The position numbers were made by a program, and so were the translations under genes. This document shows positions 51,980-60,528 of a DNA stretch of 64,000 nucleotides, piece by piece. The notes under the pieces were generated by a model. It saw only the letters and a program-made list of their open reading frames with translations, did not search any database and was not told the DNA's origin. Each line of letters starts with the position of its first letter. Position 1 is the stretch's first letter. Location: assembly GCF_040126055.1 (NCBI RefSeq), contig NZ_CP143541.1, positions 1,178,001-1,242,000 on the forward strand, written 5' to 3'. Source of the stretch: Pseudalkalibacillus sp. SCS-8. Its GTDB lineage: Bacteria; Bacillota; Bacilli; Bacillales; Fictibacillaceae.

Positions 51980-52904
51980 TTTCCCGGACCTCTTTTACCG
52001 GATCTTTAGAGGACGCCTTCCTGGAAGCTTTATATTTTGGTCTCCTCAAAAACATATAAATACCGAATAGGATTATCATGCCCCCTATGAATTGTTCAAG
52101 ACGAACGGATTCTCCAAGTAGGAAATAGGCGAGAATGGATGCCCCGATCGGTTCTCCGAGGATGCTCATTGAAATGACGGTCGTACTAACATGTTTCAAC
52201 GCCCAGTTGAAGATGGAATGCCCAAGCAAAGTTGGGAAGATCGCAAGCAGTAAGAAATAGATCCAATCCATCTGTGGATATGGCGCAAGGTCATAATCAA
52301 GGCTCAGACAATAAATGAAAAGTGTACAAGTCGCCATTCCATAGACAAGGAATGTATAGGTCATGAGATGAAGATGCTTCCTGAGTGTTTGTCCAAATAA
52401 ATAGTAAACCGTCACGGCCACGGCGCCGAGTAGGGCTAACAAATCACCGAACAGCGCCATTCCACTGATCTTAAAATCCCCCCAGCTGATCAATACACTT
52501 CCGCTGATTGCTAAGAGTCCTCCAAGTAAAGCTTTCAAAGATAATTTTTCCTTAAAGAAAATATATGTGCCGACAAAAGCGAAAATCGGCTGCAATGCGA
52601 CAAGGACCACCGAGCTTGCCACAGACGTGTAATTCAACGATTCGAACCAAAGAATGAAATGGACGGCTAAGAAAATCCCTGAGAATAGACAATAGAGCAG
52701 GTCTCTTCTAGTCAATCTCTTAAAATCGTTTCTGAAGTAGATCACCATTACCGGGAGCATAAGCAGGGTGGTGAATAATAGACGATATCCTGCAATGACA
52801 GGTGCTGGTGCTGATGATAATTTTACGAGTATAGCAGAGGTTGAAACAGATAAAACGCCGATAAAAATAGCTATGTATGGATTGATGAATGGTTCTTGTT
52901 TCAA
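51972..52904 (-). CDS. EamA/DMT-family transporter
   Basis: A 310-residue protein with ten helices in two EamA repeats. Second repeat includes FNWALKHVSTTVISMSILGEPIGASILAYFLLGES, a strong DMT signature. Family members export amino acids or other metabolites. TTG start after TAGGAGG. Overlaps the CPBP gene. Confidence 0.9.
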   Translation of the reverse strand: MKQEPFINPYIAIFIGVLSVSTSAILVKLSSAPAPVIAGYRLLFTTLLMLPVMVIYFRNDFKRLTRRDLLYCLFSGIFLAVHFILWFESLNYTSVASSVVLVALQPIFAFVGTYIFFKEKLSLKALLGGLLAISGSVLISWGDFKISGMALFGDLLALLGAVAVTVYYLFGQTLRKHLHLMTYTFLVYGMATCTLFIYCLSLDYDLAPYPQMDWIYFLLLAIFPTLLGHSIFNWALKHVSTTVISMSILGEPIGASILAYFLLGESVRLEQFIGGMIILFGIYMFLRRPKYKASRKASSKDPVKEVRENV

Positions 52905-53067
52905 CTGGAAACCTCCTATCGAATGGATGCCATTACTGGTAGTTTAGCACTCTCCACCTGGTTGAGGAATGCTTTTTTCACTGAAAATAATAAGAGAGAT
53001 TGCTAAACAAGCAGGGAATCAATGTCGATATTAAAGGTATATGAGCTCAATGTGGAGGCTAAAATCA

Positions 53068-55401
53068 ATGACCATGACTAATCGATTGATTGCGATTTTC
53101 ACCATTACGATGTTTGTCATATACAGTCTTTTCAGTTTCAATTCTGAAGGGTTTTCATATTTTGCCATCTCCAGTTTTGGGTTCCTGCTCCTGATCAGTA
53201 TAGGATTTCTACGAAAGGGAGCGTTGAATGAATCGAAGCTGAAGCGGATGCTTGCCGTTTTTACAGGGATAAGTATCGTGACAGTTGGACTTGCTGAAGT
53301 TCTAAGGTATTTCATTCCTGTGGATTCAGGACCGCTACGCCTCCTTTCTGAGAGCTTTTGGCTCATACATATCCTGTCATTGGCAATCGGTCTCGGTATT
53401 ATTTTGAAGAAGGTCCGGACGAATTTCCAATTAAGTTATTTGTTATTGGATCTCCATATCTCGATGACTGTTTTTGGTTCCATTCTTTATGTCACCTACC
53501 AAACATATGCAAGTTTGGATGACTATCTATATACCATTGTTTATCCACTGGGCACACTCTATGTTTTGTTCATATTGGCAACGTTCTTTTTGGTCATCGA
53601 TCGCCCAATTGCGAGACCAGTCTTGAATGGTCTACTTGCTGGAATTTCAATTTGTACAATTTCAAATGTTGTCTTGTTGATTGACTCGATGGATGGTCAG
53701 CTCTTCAAAGAAAAATATCTCTTCTTATATGGATTAGGCATGTTTATAATCGCTTCTTCATTCATAAGAAAACAAACGAACCGAAGGAAAGTGAATCCAT
53801 TATCAAGGATAAGCTATGGTCATTGGGAAGTGATCAGACCGATCATCCAATATACCGGTGTACTGGTTCTCCTTTATGTATTCATTTTCTCATACAGGGA
53901 TCATAATGTTCTCTTTGCTGGGATGGTGGTGACGGTCCTGCTTGTCATTTGCAGGGATATGATCAGTATCGTTCAAAACCAATCCCTGATCAGAAGACTG
54001 AAGATTTTCAACCAGCAGCTAGAAAAGAAAATCGGGGAACGGACGAAAGAATTGACAGATTCTCATCATGATTTGGAAAATGCGTTTAAACAGATCGAAT
54101 ACATTGCTACACATGATCCGTTCAGTCGTTTGCCGAACCGTCGATCACTGGAACAAATGATTGATTGGAAGATTCAAGTTTCAAAACAGAACCAAACGAA
54201 TGTCGGTCTCATAATTATCGATATCGACCGTTTGAAGCACATTAACGATACACTCGGTCACTCGATCGGTGACGAACTTTTGCTGCAGATTGTGGACCGG
54301 ATTCAAGCGAGTATACCGGCTGAGCTGTTCTTCGCTCGTCATGGGGGTGATGAATTCTCTATCCTCATGGAAGGATTTCATGATTCAAAAGATATTGAAG
54401 ACCTGACTAGGGAGATCATCAAGTCCGTCGAGCAGCCGTTTGTTGTCAATGAGAAAGAACTTACGATTACGTTGAGCATCGGGGCAGTGATTTACCCTGA
54501 ATTTGCGAATTCATCTGAAGAGCTTATGAAGCATGCTGACCTTGCCGTATTCAAGGCAAAGGAAGTCCGGCAAAATAAAGTCGTCTTTTATGAGCCGGAA
54601 ATGAATAATGAGCTTGTTGGCAGGATGGAAATGCTGAGTGATTTGCATTCCGCTGTAAAACGGAATGAATTTATTGTATTTTATCAGCCGCAGTTTGATA
54701 TTTTTGATGGAAAGCTTTCCGGTGTTGAAGCCCTTGTACGTTGGCAACATCCAATCCGAGGATTCATATCACCAGGAGAATTCATTCCCCTGGCTGAAGA
54801 ATTCGACTTGATCGTTCCCATTGATCAGATCGTGATGGAAACTGCGATCTCCCAATACATGGTATGGGAGCGTCAGGGAATTGCCCCACCGCGATTAAGT
54901 GTGAATCTATGTCCGCAGCAATTCAAAAAAGGGGACTTAAGCTCAAGACTGCGTGAGTTGATTGAGAAGTACTCGTTTCCAGCAAACAAGCTCATCATTG
55001 AAATTACGGAAAGTGTCGCCATGAATGATGAGGATTTCCTGACCGAACAATTACGGGAAATTTCATCGACAGGCGTCCAAATCTCCATCGACGATTTTGG
55101 CACGGGATACTCTTCATTAAGTTATGTGAAAAACTATCCGTTGAATCAGTTGAAAATTGCAAGACCTTTCATCACCGATGTCCCTCATAGCTCGAATGAC
55201 ATTGCGATGGTGAAAGCCATCACCGATCTCTCACACCATTTCAACTTGTCTGTCGTAGTGGAAGGGGTGGAAACCCATGAGCAGCTTGATTTCCTCAAGT
55301 CGATTAGCTGTGAAGAGGTCCAGGGCTTTTACTTCAGCAAGCCTCTTTCGAAAGAGGAACTGGAATTCGGATACTTACAAGCTGTAAGTGGGACTGTATA
55401 A
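53068..55401 (+). CDS. Membrane GGDEF-EAL cyclic-di-GMP protein
   Basis: A 776-residue protein with about seven to eight membrane helices (residues 5-310), a short coiled linker, then GGDEF and EAL domains. The GGDEF site is RHGGDEFSIL, intact, with no RxxD inhibitory site five residues before it. In the EAL domain GVEALVRWQHP, LSVNLCPQQF, KLIIEITES, ISIDDFGTGYSS and VVVEGVETHEQ are present, but the LKID strand reads LKIARPFITD, lacking the usual Asp. Both activities are possible, with phosphodiesterase activity uncertain. The start at ATG 53068 follows TGGAGG; two upstream in-frame ATGs lack a ribosome site. Confidence 0.88.
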   Translation: MTMTNRLIAIFTITMFVIYSLFSFNSEGFSYFAISSFGFLLLISIGFLRKGALNESKLKRMLAVFTGISIVTVGLAEVLRYFIPVDSGPLRLLSESFWLIHILSLAIGLGIILKKVRTNFQLSYLLLDLHISMTVFGSILYVTYQTYASLDDYLYTIVYPLGTLYVLFILATFFLVIDRPIARPVLNGLLAGISICTISNVVLLIDSMDGQLFKEKYLFLYGLGMFIIASSFIRKQTNRRKVNPLSRISYGHWEVIRPIIQYTGVLVLLYVFIFSYRDHNVLFAGMVVTVLLVICRDMISIVQNQSLIRRLKIFNQQLEKKIGERTKELTDSHHDLENAFKQIEYIATHDPFSRLPNRRSLEQMIDWKIQVSKQNQTNVGLIIIDIDRLKHINDTLGHSIGDELLLQIVDRIQASIPAELFFARHGGDEFSILMEGFHDSKDIEDLTREIIKSVEQPFVVNEKELTITLSIGAVIYPEFANSSEELMKHADLAVFKAKEVRQNKVVFYEPEMNNELVGRMEMLSDLHSAVKRNEFIVFYQPQFDIFDGKLSGVEALVRWQHPIRGFISPGEFIPLAEEFDLIVPIDQIVMETAISQYMVWERQGIAPPRLSVNLCPQQFKKGDLSSRLRELIEKYSFPANKLIIEITESVAMNDEDFLTEQLREISSTGVQISIDDFGTGYSSLSYVKNYPLNQLKIARPFITDVPHSSNDIAMVKAITDLSHHFNLSVVVEGVETHEQLDFLKSISCEEVQGFYFSKPLSKEELEFGYLQAVSGTV

Positions 55402-55408
55402 CAGGATG

Positions 55409-55454
55409 AACAGCCGGCCTGAGCGCTTCTATAAGCTCTTTGGACGGCTTTTTT
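55409..55454 (+). terminator. Terminator after the GGDEF-EAL gene
   Basis: GCCGGCCTGAGCGCTT pairs imperfectly with AAGCTCTTTGGACGGC, then T6. Confidence 0.75.
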
Positions 55455-55612
55455 ATGTTCAAATGGGCTGGCATTTGGACGGTTGCTGAATACGATAGTA
55501 GTGGCTTTAAAGTTGTAAAAGAGTATGGTTTTTATTGAAAGTTATGGAGTAAGTGAATGTTTTTTTGGGAATAAAGGAAACAACAAGGTTCAATAAGGTG
55601 AGGAAGGTTCAT

Positions 55613-56656
55613 ATGATCGAGAAATCTAAACTATATGAAGTGTTGGATACGATGAGGCTTTCAAACGGTGCATACCTTGCCAGTCCCTCAAAACATTATT
55701 CCTACGTATGGATCCGTGATGTCTGTTATACCGCTTTGCCGTATTTGTATCGCAATGATGGCTTATATGAAGACGCCTATTATGCACTCTTGGATTTGTT
55801 TAAAACGTATGAGTGGAAAATCGATATTCATCGTTTCAAAAGACCAGTGTATCGGTATGAATACATTCATGCCCGTTATTCGACTGATTTAAAGGAGCTG
55901 CCCGTGGAATGGGGGCATGCCCAGCATGATGCGATAGGCAGTTTCTTATGGGGAATTGGCGCAGGGCTATCCAGAGGGAAGCGGATGATCCGGGATGAAA
56001 AAGATCGGGAAATCCTGCAAAAGCTCGTGGATTATCTTGAATGTGTCCAGTATTGGTCTGATGAAGATAACGGAATGTGGGAAGAGTATCAGGAACTTCA
56101 TGCTTCCAGTGTTGGTGCATGCGTTGCCGGCTTGAAAGAAGTCCGTATGTTAGTCGACGTTCCAGATGATCTGATTAAAAAAGGAGAAGAAACCCTCCGC
56201 TTCCTCTTACCAAGGGAAAGTAACACGAAAGACACAGACCTGGCACTTCTTTCCTTGATTTATCCTTATCAAATCGTATCAAGAAAAACCGCTCTCATGA
56301 TCTTGGATCGGGTGACCTCACAGTTGGAGCGGACCTATGGGTGCATCCGTTATGTAGGCGATCAATATTTCAATGAAGGTTCAGAGGCAGAATGGTGTTT
56401 TGGGTTTCCTTGGCTCGGCTTGTGTTATGGACAATTAGGAAACCTGGATAAGATGGAAGACTACTTGGAGAAAACCAAACGGATCATTCCTGAAAACGGG
56501 GAAGTTCCTGAATTATATGTAGGTGGGAAGGATATACCGAATGAAAATACCCCGTTGGCGTGGGCAGTTTCAATGTGTATCCTGCTGTTTGAGAATGCTG
56601 AATCACTGAAAATGGTGAATTTGGACGGTGAAGGTAAAGAGACCTCCCAGGGTTGA
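55613..56656 (+). CDS. GH15-like glycosidase
   Basis: A 347-residue (alpha/alpha)6 glycosidase-like protein resembling GH15 glucoamylases and phosphorylase-kinase alpha-like proteins. Landmarks are SYVWIRDVCYTALPYLY (WxRD), WGHAQHDAIGSFLWGIG (QxDxxG), DNGMWEE (possible acid) and EAEWCFGFPWLGLCYGQLG (possible base). No signal peptide, so it is probably cytosolic. Substrate unknown; an oligosaccharide end is likely. ATG 55613 after GAGGAAGG; the longer frame from 55553 lacks conserved sequence. Confidence 0.82.
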   Translation: MIEKSKLYEVLDTMRLSNGAYLASPSKHYSYVWIRDVCYTALPYLYRNDGLYEDAYYALLDLFKTYEWKIDIHRFKRPVYRYEYIHARYSTDLKELPVEWGHAQHDAIGSFLWGIGAGLSRGKRMIRDEKDREILQKLVDYLECVQYWSDEDNGMWEEYQELHASSVGACVAGLKEVRMLVDVPDDLIKKGEETLRFLLPRESNTKDTDLALLSLIYPYQIVSRKTALMILDRVTSQLERTYGCIRYVGDQYFNEGSEAEWCFGFPWLGLCYGQLGNLDKMEDYLEKTKRIIPENGEVPELYVGGKDIPNENTPLAWAVSMCILLFENAESLKMVNLDGEGKETSQG

Positions 56657-56674
56657 TAAGGGAGTCTCTTTTTT
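56638..56674 (+). terminator. Terminator after the GH15-like gene
   Basis: AGAGACCTCCC pairs with GGGAGTCTCT, then T6. Confidence 0.85.
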
Positions 56675-56774
56675 ATTGGCTATCTATATAATGACTTGAA
56701 TGCAGTTGGTTTTCCATATAATAGGTTGTTGTGGGAGATAATGATATACTTGTTATAGAAGGGAGGAAGGAAAT

Positions 56775-57293
56775 GTGGACTGGCTCTATGGCATTTTCCT
56801 ATTTATTATTTCATTTTTCATTCTTCTATCCATTTTTTATATTGCAAGGACCTATTACTTGAATAAGCAGCTTGATCGGAAATATAAATTGATCAACTGT
56901 GGTGATTCAGGTCAAATCTTTGTCTTACGTACCTTGCAAATGGTATTGATTATCTTCTTCCCCTTGTTTGTGCTTTTTGATGATTTGCCCAATCTGCCGA
57001 GTATCCTTTACTTAGTGATGCACCTTGGTCTATTCATTACACAAATCTATTCCACAATCTATATGGGAATAGGTGAAAAAGGATTACGAGTCGGCATTCG
57101 CTCGTTTCCCTGGGAAAAAGTGGACCGTTGTGAGATCTTGACAGGACTACATGAGGATAATCACCTCTATCCTTCCGGTGGTATCGTGCAATTCATCATA
57201 GGGGAAAAAATTTATCGGGCTCAAATGAAGAAAAAGCAGTTTTCAGAGCTTGCTTCTTTTATGGAAAATCATGTCGAAACAGACACAGATTGA
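56775..57293 (+). CDS. Membrane protein with PH-like soluble domain (unknown)
   Basis: 172 residues: three hydrophobic segments (about 4-24, 53-66, 77-96) and a C-terminal soluble part (GEKGLRVGIRSFPWEKVDRCEIL) with the beta-strand plus tryptophan layout of PH-like membrane domains. GTG start after GGGAGGAAGG. Family not identified. Confidence 0.6.
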   Translation: MDWLYGIFLFIISFFILLSIFYIARTYYLNKQLDRKYKLINCGDSGQIFVLRTLQMVLIIFFPLFVLFDDLPNLPSILYLVMHLGLFITQIYSTIYMGIGEKGLRVGIRSFPWEKVDRCEILTGLHEDNHLYPSGGIVQFIIGEKIYRAQMKKKQFSELASFMENHVETDTD

Positions 57294-57400
57294 CAAAAAT
57301 ATTTCAATTGAATGAAAATTAAAAAATATCAAAAAATACCCTTTTTTCTTGGTTGAAATCTGATACAATATAGTCAATCCAAAATAGGAGGGAAGCAAGT

Positions 57401-57673
57401 TTGGAAAAAATAAAACTAGGTCAACCTCCCCACTGTCACAAGCTTTCTTTTGATGGGAAGTCATTTAAAATCAAAGGATTAAGCAACATAGTCGTCCCAC
57501 TATCGAAGACGGAAACGGCACAAATTGATATCCTGAACGAGGAAACAGGTAACTTGAACCTTGTCGGAAAAGACACTATTTTGGCTCAGATGGAATTACC
57601 ACTCCGATATTGTGAAGTCGGTCAGGGGTGGGTACTAGACAAACTCTCCAAGAAAAAGAAGAAATCAGGTTAA
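57401..57673 (+). CDS. Conserved hypothetical protein (90 aa)
   Basis: A small beta-rich protein (LSFDGKSFKIKGLSNIVVPLSK) with a polylysine tail (SKKKKKSG). No domain recognised. TTG start after AGGAGGGAAG. Followed by a strong terminator. Confidence 0.6.
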   Translation: MEKIKLGQPPHCHKLSFDGKSFKIKGLSNIVVPLSKTETAQIDILNEETGNLNLVGKDTILAQMELPLRYCEVGQGWVLDKLSKKKKKSG

Positions 57674-57689
57674 AACAACAAAGACACCA

Positions 57690-57721
57690 GGGGCTGACAA
57701 TCTTTCGTCAGCCCCTTTTTG
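57690..57721 (+). terminator. Terminator after the hypothetical gene
   Basis: GGGGCTGAC pairs perfectly with GTCAGCCCC, then T. Confidence 0.9.
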
Positions 57722-57851
57722 AATGATTCGAACGTATGAAATGGACGATTTAAGTCAAGGTTAGTACTAGATTGTACGAATAATTCCTACCATTGCCATC
57801 ATATGAGTAAAACAATATAAAAAAGTATTTGTCTTGTAAGGAGTGGATACA

Positions 57852-58073
57852 ATGGGAAAAGAATCAAACAAGTCGAAGAAACAACCTGAACTGTATTCTG
57901 ATTCAGCGCTTAATCCTGGGTACGAAACAGGCTCTACAGAAAATCCATCCCAGCTGTTTTATCTAGACGGTTCGATGGGAAATTCAATTGTAGATTTTGA
58001 TGAGGAAGATCTGGATACAGGTGTCGATGCCATTACAGAGCAAGAAATCATGCAGCATAATAAGAATGAATAG
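57852..58073 (+). CDS. Conserved acidic small protein (73 aa)
   Basis: Hydrophilic, acidic and without cysteine: MGKESNKSKKQPELYSDSAL then ETGSTENPSQLFYLDGSMG and a DFDEEDLDTG segment. Likely intrinsically disordered. ATG 57852 after AAGGAGTGG. Function unknown. Confidence 0.65.
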   Translation: MGKESNKSKKQPELYSDSALNPGYETGSTENPSQLFYLDGSMGNSIVDFDEEDLDTGVDAITEQEIMQHNKNE

Positions 58074-58081
58074 GACGTATG

Positions 58082-58113
58082 AAAAAAGCCAGGTTGGGAG
58101 CTTGGCTTTTTTT
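58082..58113. terminator. Bidirectional terminator
   Basis: AAAAAAGCCAGG/CTTGGCTTTTTTT stem between convergent small genes. Confidence 0.85.
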
Positions 58114-58126
58114 GATACCTTGATTT

Positions 58127-58339
58127 TTAAACATGTTCCAATTTTCGAAGAAATGCATTCGAGTGATCCATACAATAAGGGCATGTATCATATGACTTTT
58201 CCAATAAGGAATGAATATAATGACTGTTAATACTGTCTTCACGATGCTGATGATCATAATGGGGTATGTTGCATGCGTCACAAACAAATGAGGATTGGTG
58301 AATGATTTTGGTTTGATGGTGAATGATGTATTTGGACAC
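58127..58339 (-). CDS. Small zinc-ribbon protein (70 aa)
   Basis: GTG-initiated (GGAGGG seven bases upstream) protein with FVCDACNIPHYDHQH and DTCPYCMDHSNAF, giving two CxxC pairs 31 residues apart and a histidine-rich middle. This implies a zinc ribbon. The family is unknown. The alternative ATG frame at 58341 gives a sequence without motifs. Confidence 0.65.
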   Translation of the reverse strand: MSKYIIHHQTKIIHQSSFVCDACNIPHYDHQHREDSINSHYIHSLLEKSYDTCPYCMDHSNAFLRKLEHV

Positions 58340-58494
58340 ATTGAACCCTCCAGGGAATTGCCTTACTAAGTAGTTCGATGTAGCAAAGGGTTTTGGGGTA
58401 GGTCAAGAGTAATGATTTGGGCAATTACCCAGCACTCTCTATCTATCCGGAACATAGAATAGTCTGAAACCCATATGGAAGGGGGAGTGTGTCT

Positions 58495-58878
58495 TTGAAC
58501 AATCGGCAAAATAACCCGCTTTCGTCTCTTTTGAAAAATATTTTAGGCGGTGGAGGGCAGCAACAAGGTCCCCCAAGTGGACCTCCATTCCCAACTGGAG
58601 GAGGACCTCCGCCTGGTCCACCACCAAAGTTTACACCTAATCAATCTTCAGCATCCTTGCAGGCAACCGCAAATGCAGGCACATATGCGGTCGACCCCGG
58701 TGCAATACGTCCTTGTGTAGGTAGATATGTTTACATTTGGCTTAGGGGCGGTTATTCGTATTGGGCATGGCTCACATTCGTAGGAAGAAGATCTGTGGCA
58801 GGATACCGTTGGACAGGATATCGATGGGTATATTTTGGGATTGATCGTAGACAGATCGTCTCCTTTGTCTGTTATTAA
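58495..58878 (+). CDS. Gly-Pro-rich protein with aromatic C-terminal domain
   Basis: 127 residues. The N-terminal half holds GGGGQQQGPPSGPPFPTGG and PPPGPPP runs (collagen-like but not a regular GXY). From about residue 65 a compact domain rich in Trp, Tyr and Arg follows (IRPCVGRYVYIWLRGGYSY, FVGRRSVAGYRWTGYRWVYF) with two cysteines. No signal peptide. Composition resembles spore-coat or surface-associated proteins of Bacilli, but assignment is inference. TTG 58495 is the likely start after AGGGGGAG; GTG 58489 is also possible. Confidence 0.65.
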   Translation: MNNRQNNPLSSLLKNILGGGGQQQGPPSGPPFPTGGGPPPGPPPKFTPNQSSASLQATANAGTYAVDPGAIRPCVGRYVYIWLRGGYSYWAWLTFVGRRSVAGYRWTGYRWVYFGIDRRQIVSFVCY

Positions 58879-59034
58879 TCGATCAATCATTTAAAATAGA
58901 GTAAGCACTCGATCATGATGTGGAGAGATTTATCTTCATCATAATCAGTGCTTCATTTTTTTGACTTCGTATGTAAGGCTGCTCCCTAGAACAGAATAGA
59001 GATTAAATCCCCTAACGTAAAAGGAGGCAACCAA

Positions 59035-59391
59035 ATGTTCGGAATACGTCTACTCCCATGTTTCTTACTCCTGTTCATAACACTGCTTGGTTGTGTCCCT
59101 GATCATTCAAGGCAAGAAGATATCCGACCTGTCACAGTAATTGAAGTTGAAGCAGAAAACTGGCGCTTCAATAAAGAAATTTACAAAGTATTTGCTGGTA
59201 AACCCATTACGATAAACTTCAAAAGTGTCGAGGGCCATCATGGTTTTGGTATTAAAGGCTTTCCCGAATACAACATTGAAGGTGAAGGGTCGATGAAGGT
59301 TACGTTAGAGCCAGGTGAGTATCAAATTTTCTGTACAGTACCTTGTGGTGAAGGACATGACGATATGGTCGCTACGTTAATCGCTGTTTAA
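59035..59391 (+). CDS. CuA/cupredoxin-domain lipoprotein
   Basis: A 118-residue lipoprotein (lipobox TLLGC at residue 20) whose mature part is a single cupredoxin domain similar to cytochrome c oxidase subunit II. The copper ligands of a CuA site are all in place: His in GHHGFGI, and CTVPCGEGHDDM (C-x3-C-x3-H-x2-M). There is no subunit II membrane anchor, and no oxidase gene nearby. It may carry electrons or copper outside the membrane. ATG after AAAAGGAGGC. Confidence 0.88.
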   Translation: MFGIRLLPCFLLLFITLLGCVPDHSRQEDIRPVTVIEVEAENWRFNKEIYKVFAGKPITINFKSVEGHHGFGIKGFPEYNIEGEGSMKVTLEPGEYQIFCTVPCGEGHDDMVATLIAV

Positions 59392-59435
59392 TGGGAACAG
59401 TAAAAGGAGCTGACAGAGTCAACTCCTTTAAAACA

Positions 59436-59669
59436 TTAATTATCCTGATACCTTCTATACTTTTCCGACAATTCTAAAAATGACTTATAATCATTGCGGG
59501 CCAAGGCTTCATCAATTTGGACTAGTAGCTTTTCTCTCTGGTGTTCAAAAAATGCCTCGTCTAAGATCAATTGGGCGGCAAGGGATACAAAAAACTGTTC
59601 AGCTCTCTTTTGTTTCTGTTGAGCCTGTTCTTTCATCTTAGCTTGAAATGATGAGGTGTGTTTGTTCAT
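59436..59669 (-). CDS. IDEAL-domain protein
   Basis: A 77-residue protein with the eponymous IDEALARNDYKSFLELSEKY motif in its C-terminal half. IDEAL-domain proteins are small Bacillus adaptors of unknown general function; ClpE/Spx-type adaptors share the motif. N-terminal half is a basic coiled helix. ATG 59669 after GGGAGGAATCC. Confidence 0.8.
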   Translation of the reverse strand: MNKHTSSFQAKMKEQAQQKQKRAEQFFVSLAAQLILDEAFFEHQREKLLVQIDEALARNDYKSFLELSEKYRRYQDN

Positions 59670-59859
59670 GAGGATTCCTCCCAAACCCTTTTAGTTATTA
59701 TCTAAGATATGCAACCGGATGTCAATTAGTTTTCAGAATATTACATAAATTTATTTTTTCTAAAATCGAGGTCTGAATGTCAGTCCTGAAGAACAAGTAT
59801 ATTTTGATTGAAGATGTCCAAAATATACGTAACATCAAAGGACTGGAGGCTTGAACCGG

Positions 59860-60234
59860 ATGGAAGACAGCCATTACTATGTGACAATGCAAGCAGGCGT
59901 CAGCAATGCAGAGGTTCGGAATGAGAAAGGGCAATCCAGCTACGATTTCGAGATTGTGGCGAATCAAGAGGAAGCTGCATTATTGAAGGATTTATTAGAA
60001 GAGGCTAAGAATGCTGACAGGATCGGTTATGAACATGCTCATTTCTTTTCCAATGTTCTTGATACCGCAGATCGTGATAACATGATTTATGACCGTCTGC
60101 TGAATCAAATCTATTTGACGATTTATGATCTAGGTACTTCCAGAACGAAGGAAGATATCGAACAAATGGGTATTTTGGAGAAGCTAAGAGAAATCAAACC
60201 GAGCCACAATCCGAACGATCCAACTGTAAAATGA
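59860..60234 (+). CDS. Conserved hypothetical protein (124 aa)
   Basis: Acidic, helical, without membrane segments or cysteines (FEIVANQEEAALLKDLLEEAK, SRTKEDIEQMGILEKLREIK). Family not recognised, though the composition resembles small Bacillus housekeeping hypotheticals. ATG 59860 is about 11 bases after GGAGG; a TTG at 59851 is too close. Confidence 0.65.
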   Translation: MEDSHYYVTMQAGVSNAEVRNEKGQSSYDFEIVANQEEAALLKDLLEEAKNADRIGYEHAHFFSNVLDTADRDNMIYDRLLNQIYLTIYDLGTSRTKEDIEQMGILEKLREIKPSHNPNDPTVK

Positions 60235-60400
60235 AAACTGATGAAGCCCCCCATCATATATGGGTGGGTTTTTTCAATGAGATGGAATAACCGTTCACAT
60301 AAGGAATATCATGAGAAACTCAAAAAATCCTGAGGATTCATGTATACTTATTACGAGTAATCTTGTTAACCTCAACGTTTAAGAAAGAGGAGGATCCACC

Positions 60401-60496
60401 TTGAAAATAAAAAATGCATGGCTGGCAATTCTATTGCTTGTTGCTGGTTTCGTATTCGGCTTTGGCTATTGGATTTCAAAGGGGCTCTTCGGATAA
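60401..60496 (+). CDS. Single-helix membrane peptide (31 aa) before the histidine kinase
   Basis: MKIKNAWLAILLLVAGFVFG then FGYWISKGLFG: one membrane helix with a glycine-rich interface (GxxxG-like). TTG start with AGAGGAGG seven bases upstream. It ends 32 bases before the sensor kinase and probably shares its transcript. A role as kinase modulator is speculative. Confidence 0.65.
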   Translation: MKIKNAWLAILLLVAGFVFGFGYWISKGLFG

Positions 60497-60528
60497 GTAA
60501 TGAAGATCAGGATTAGGAGCAATCAATT

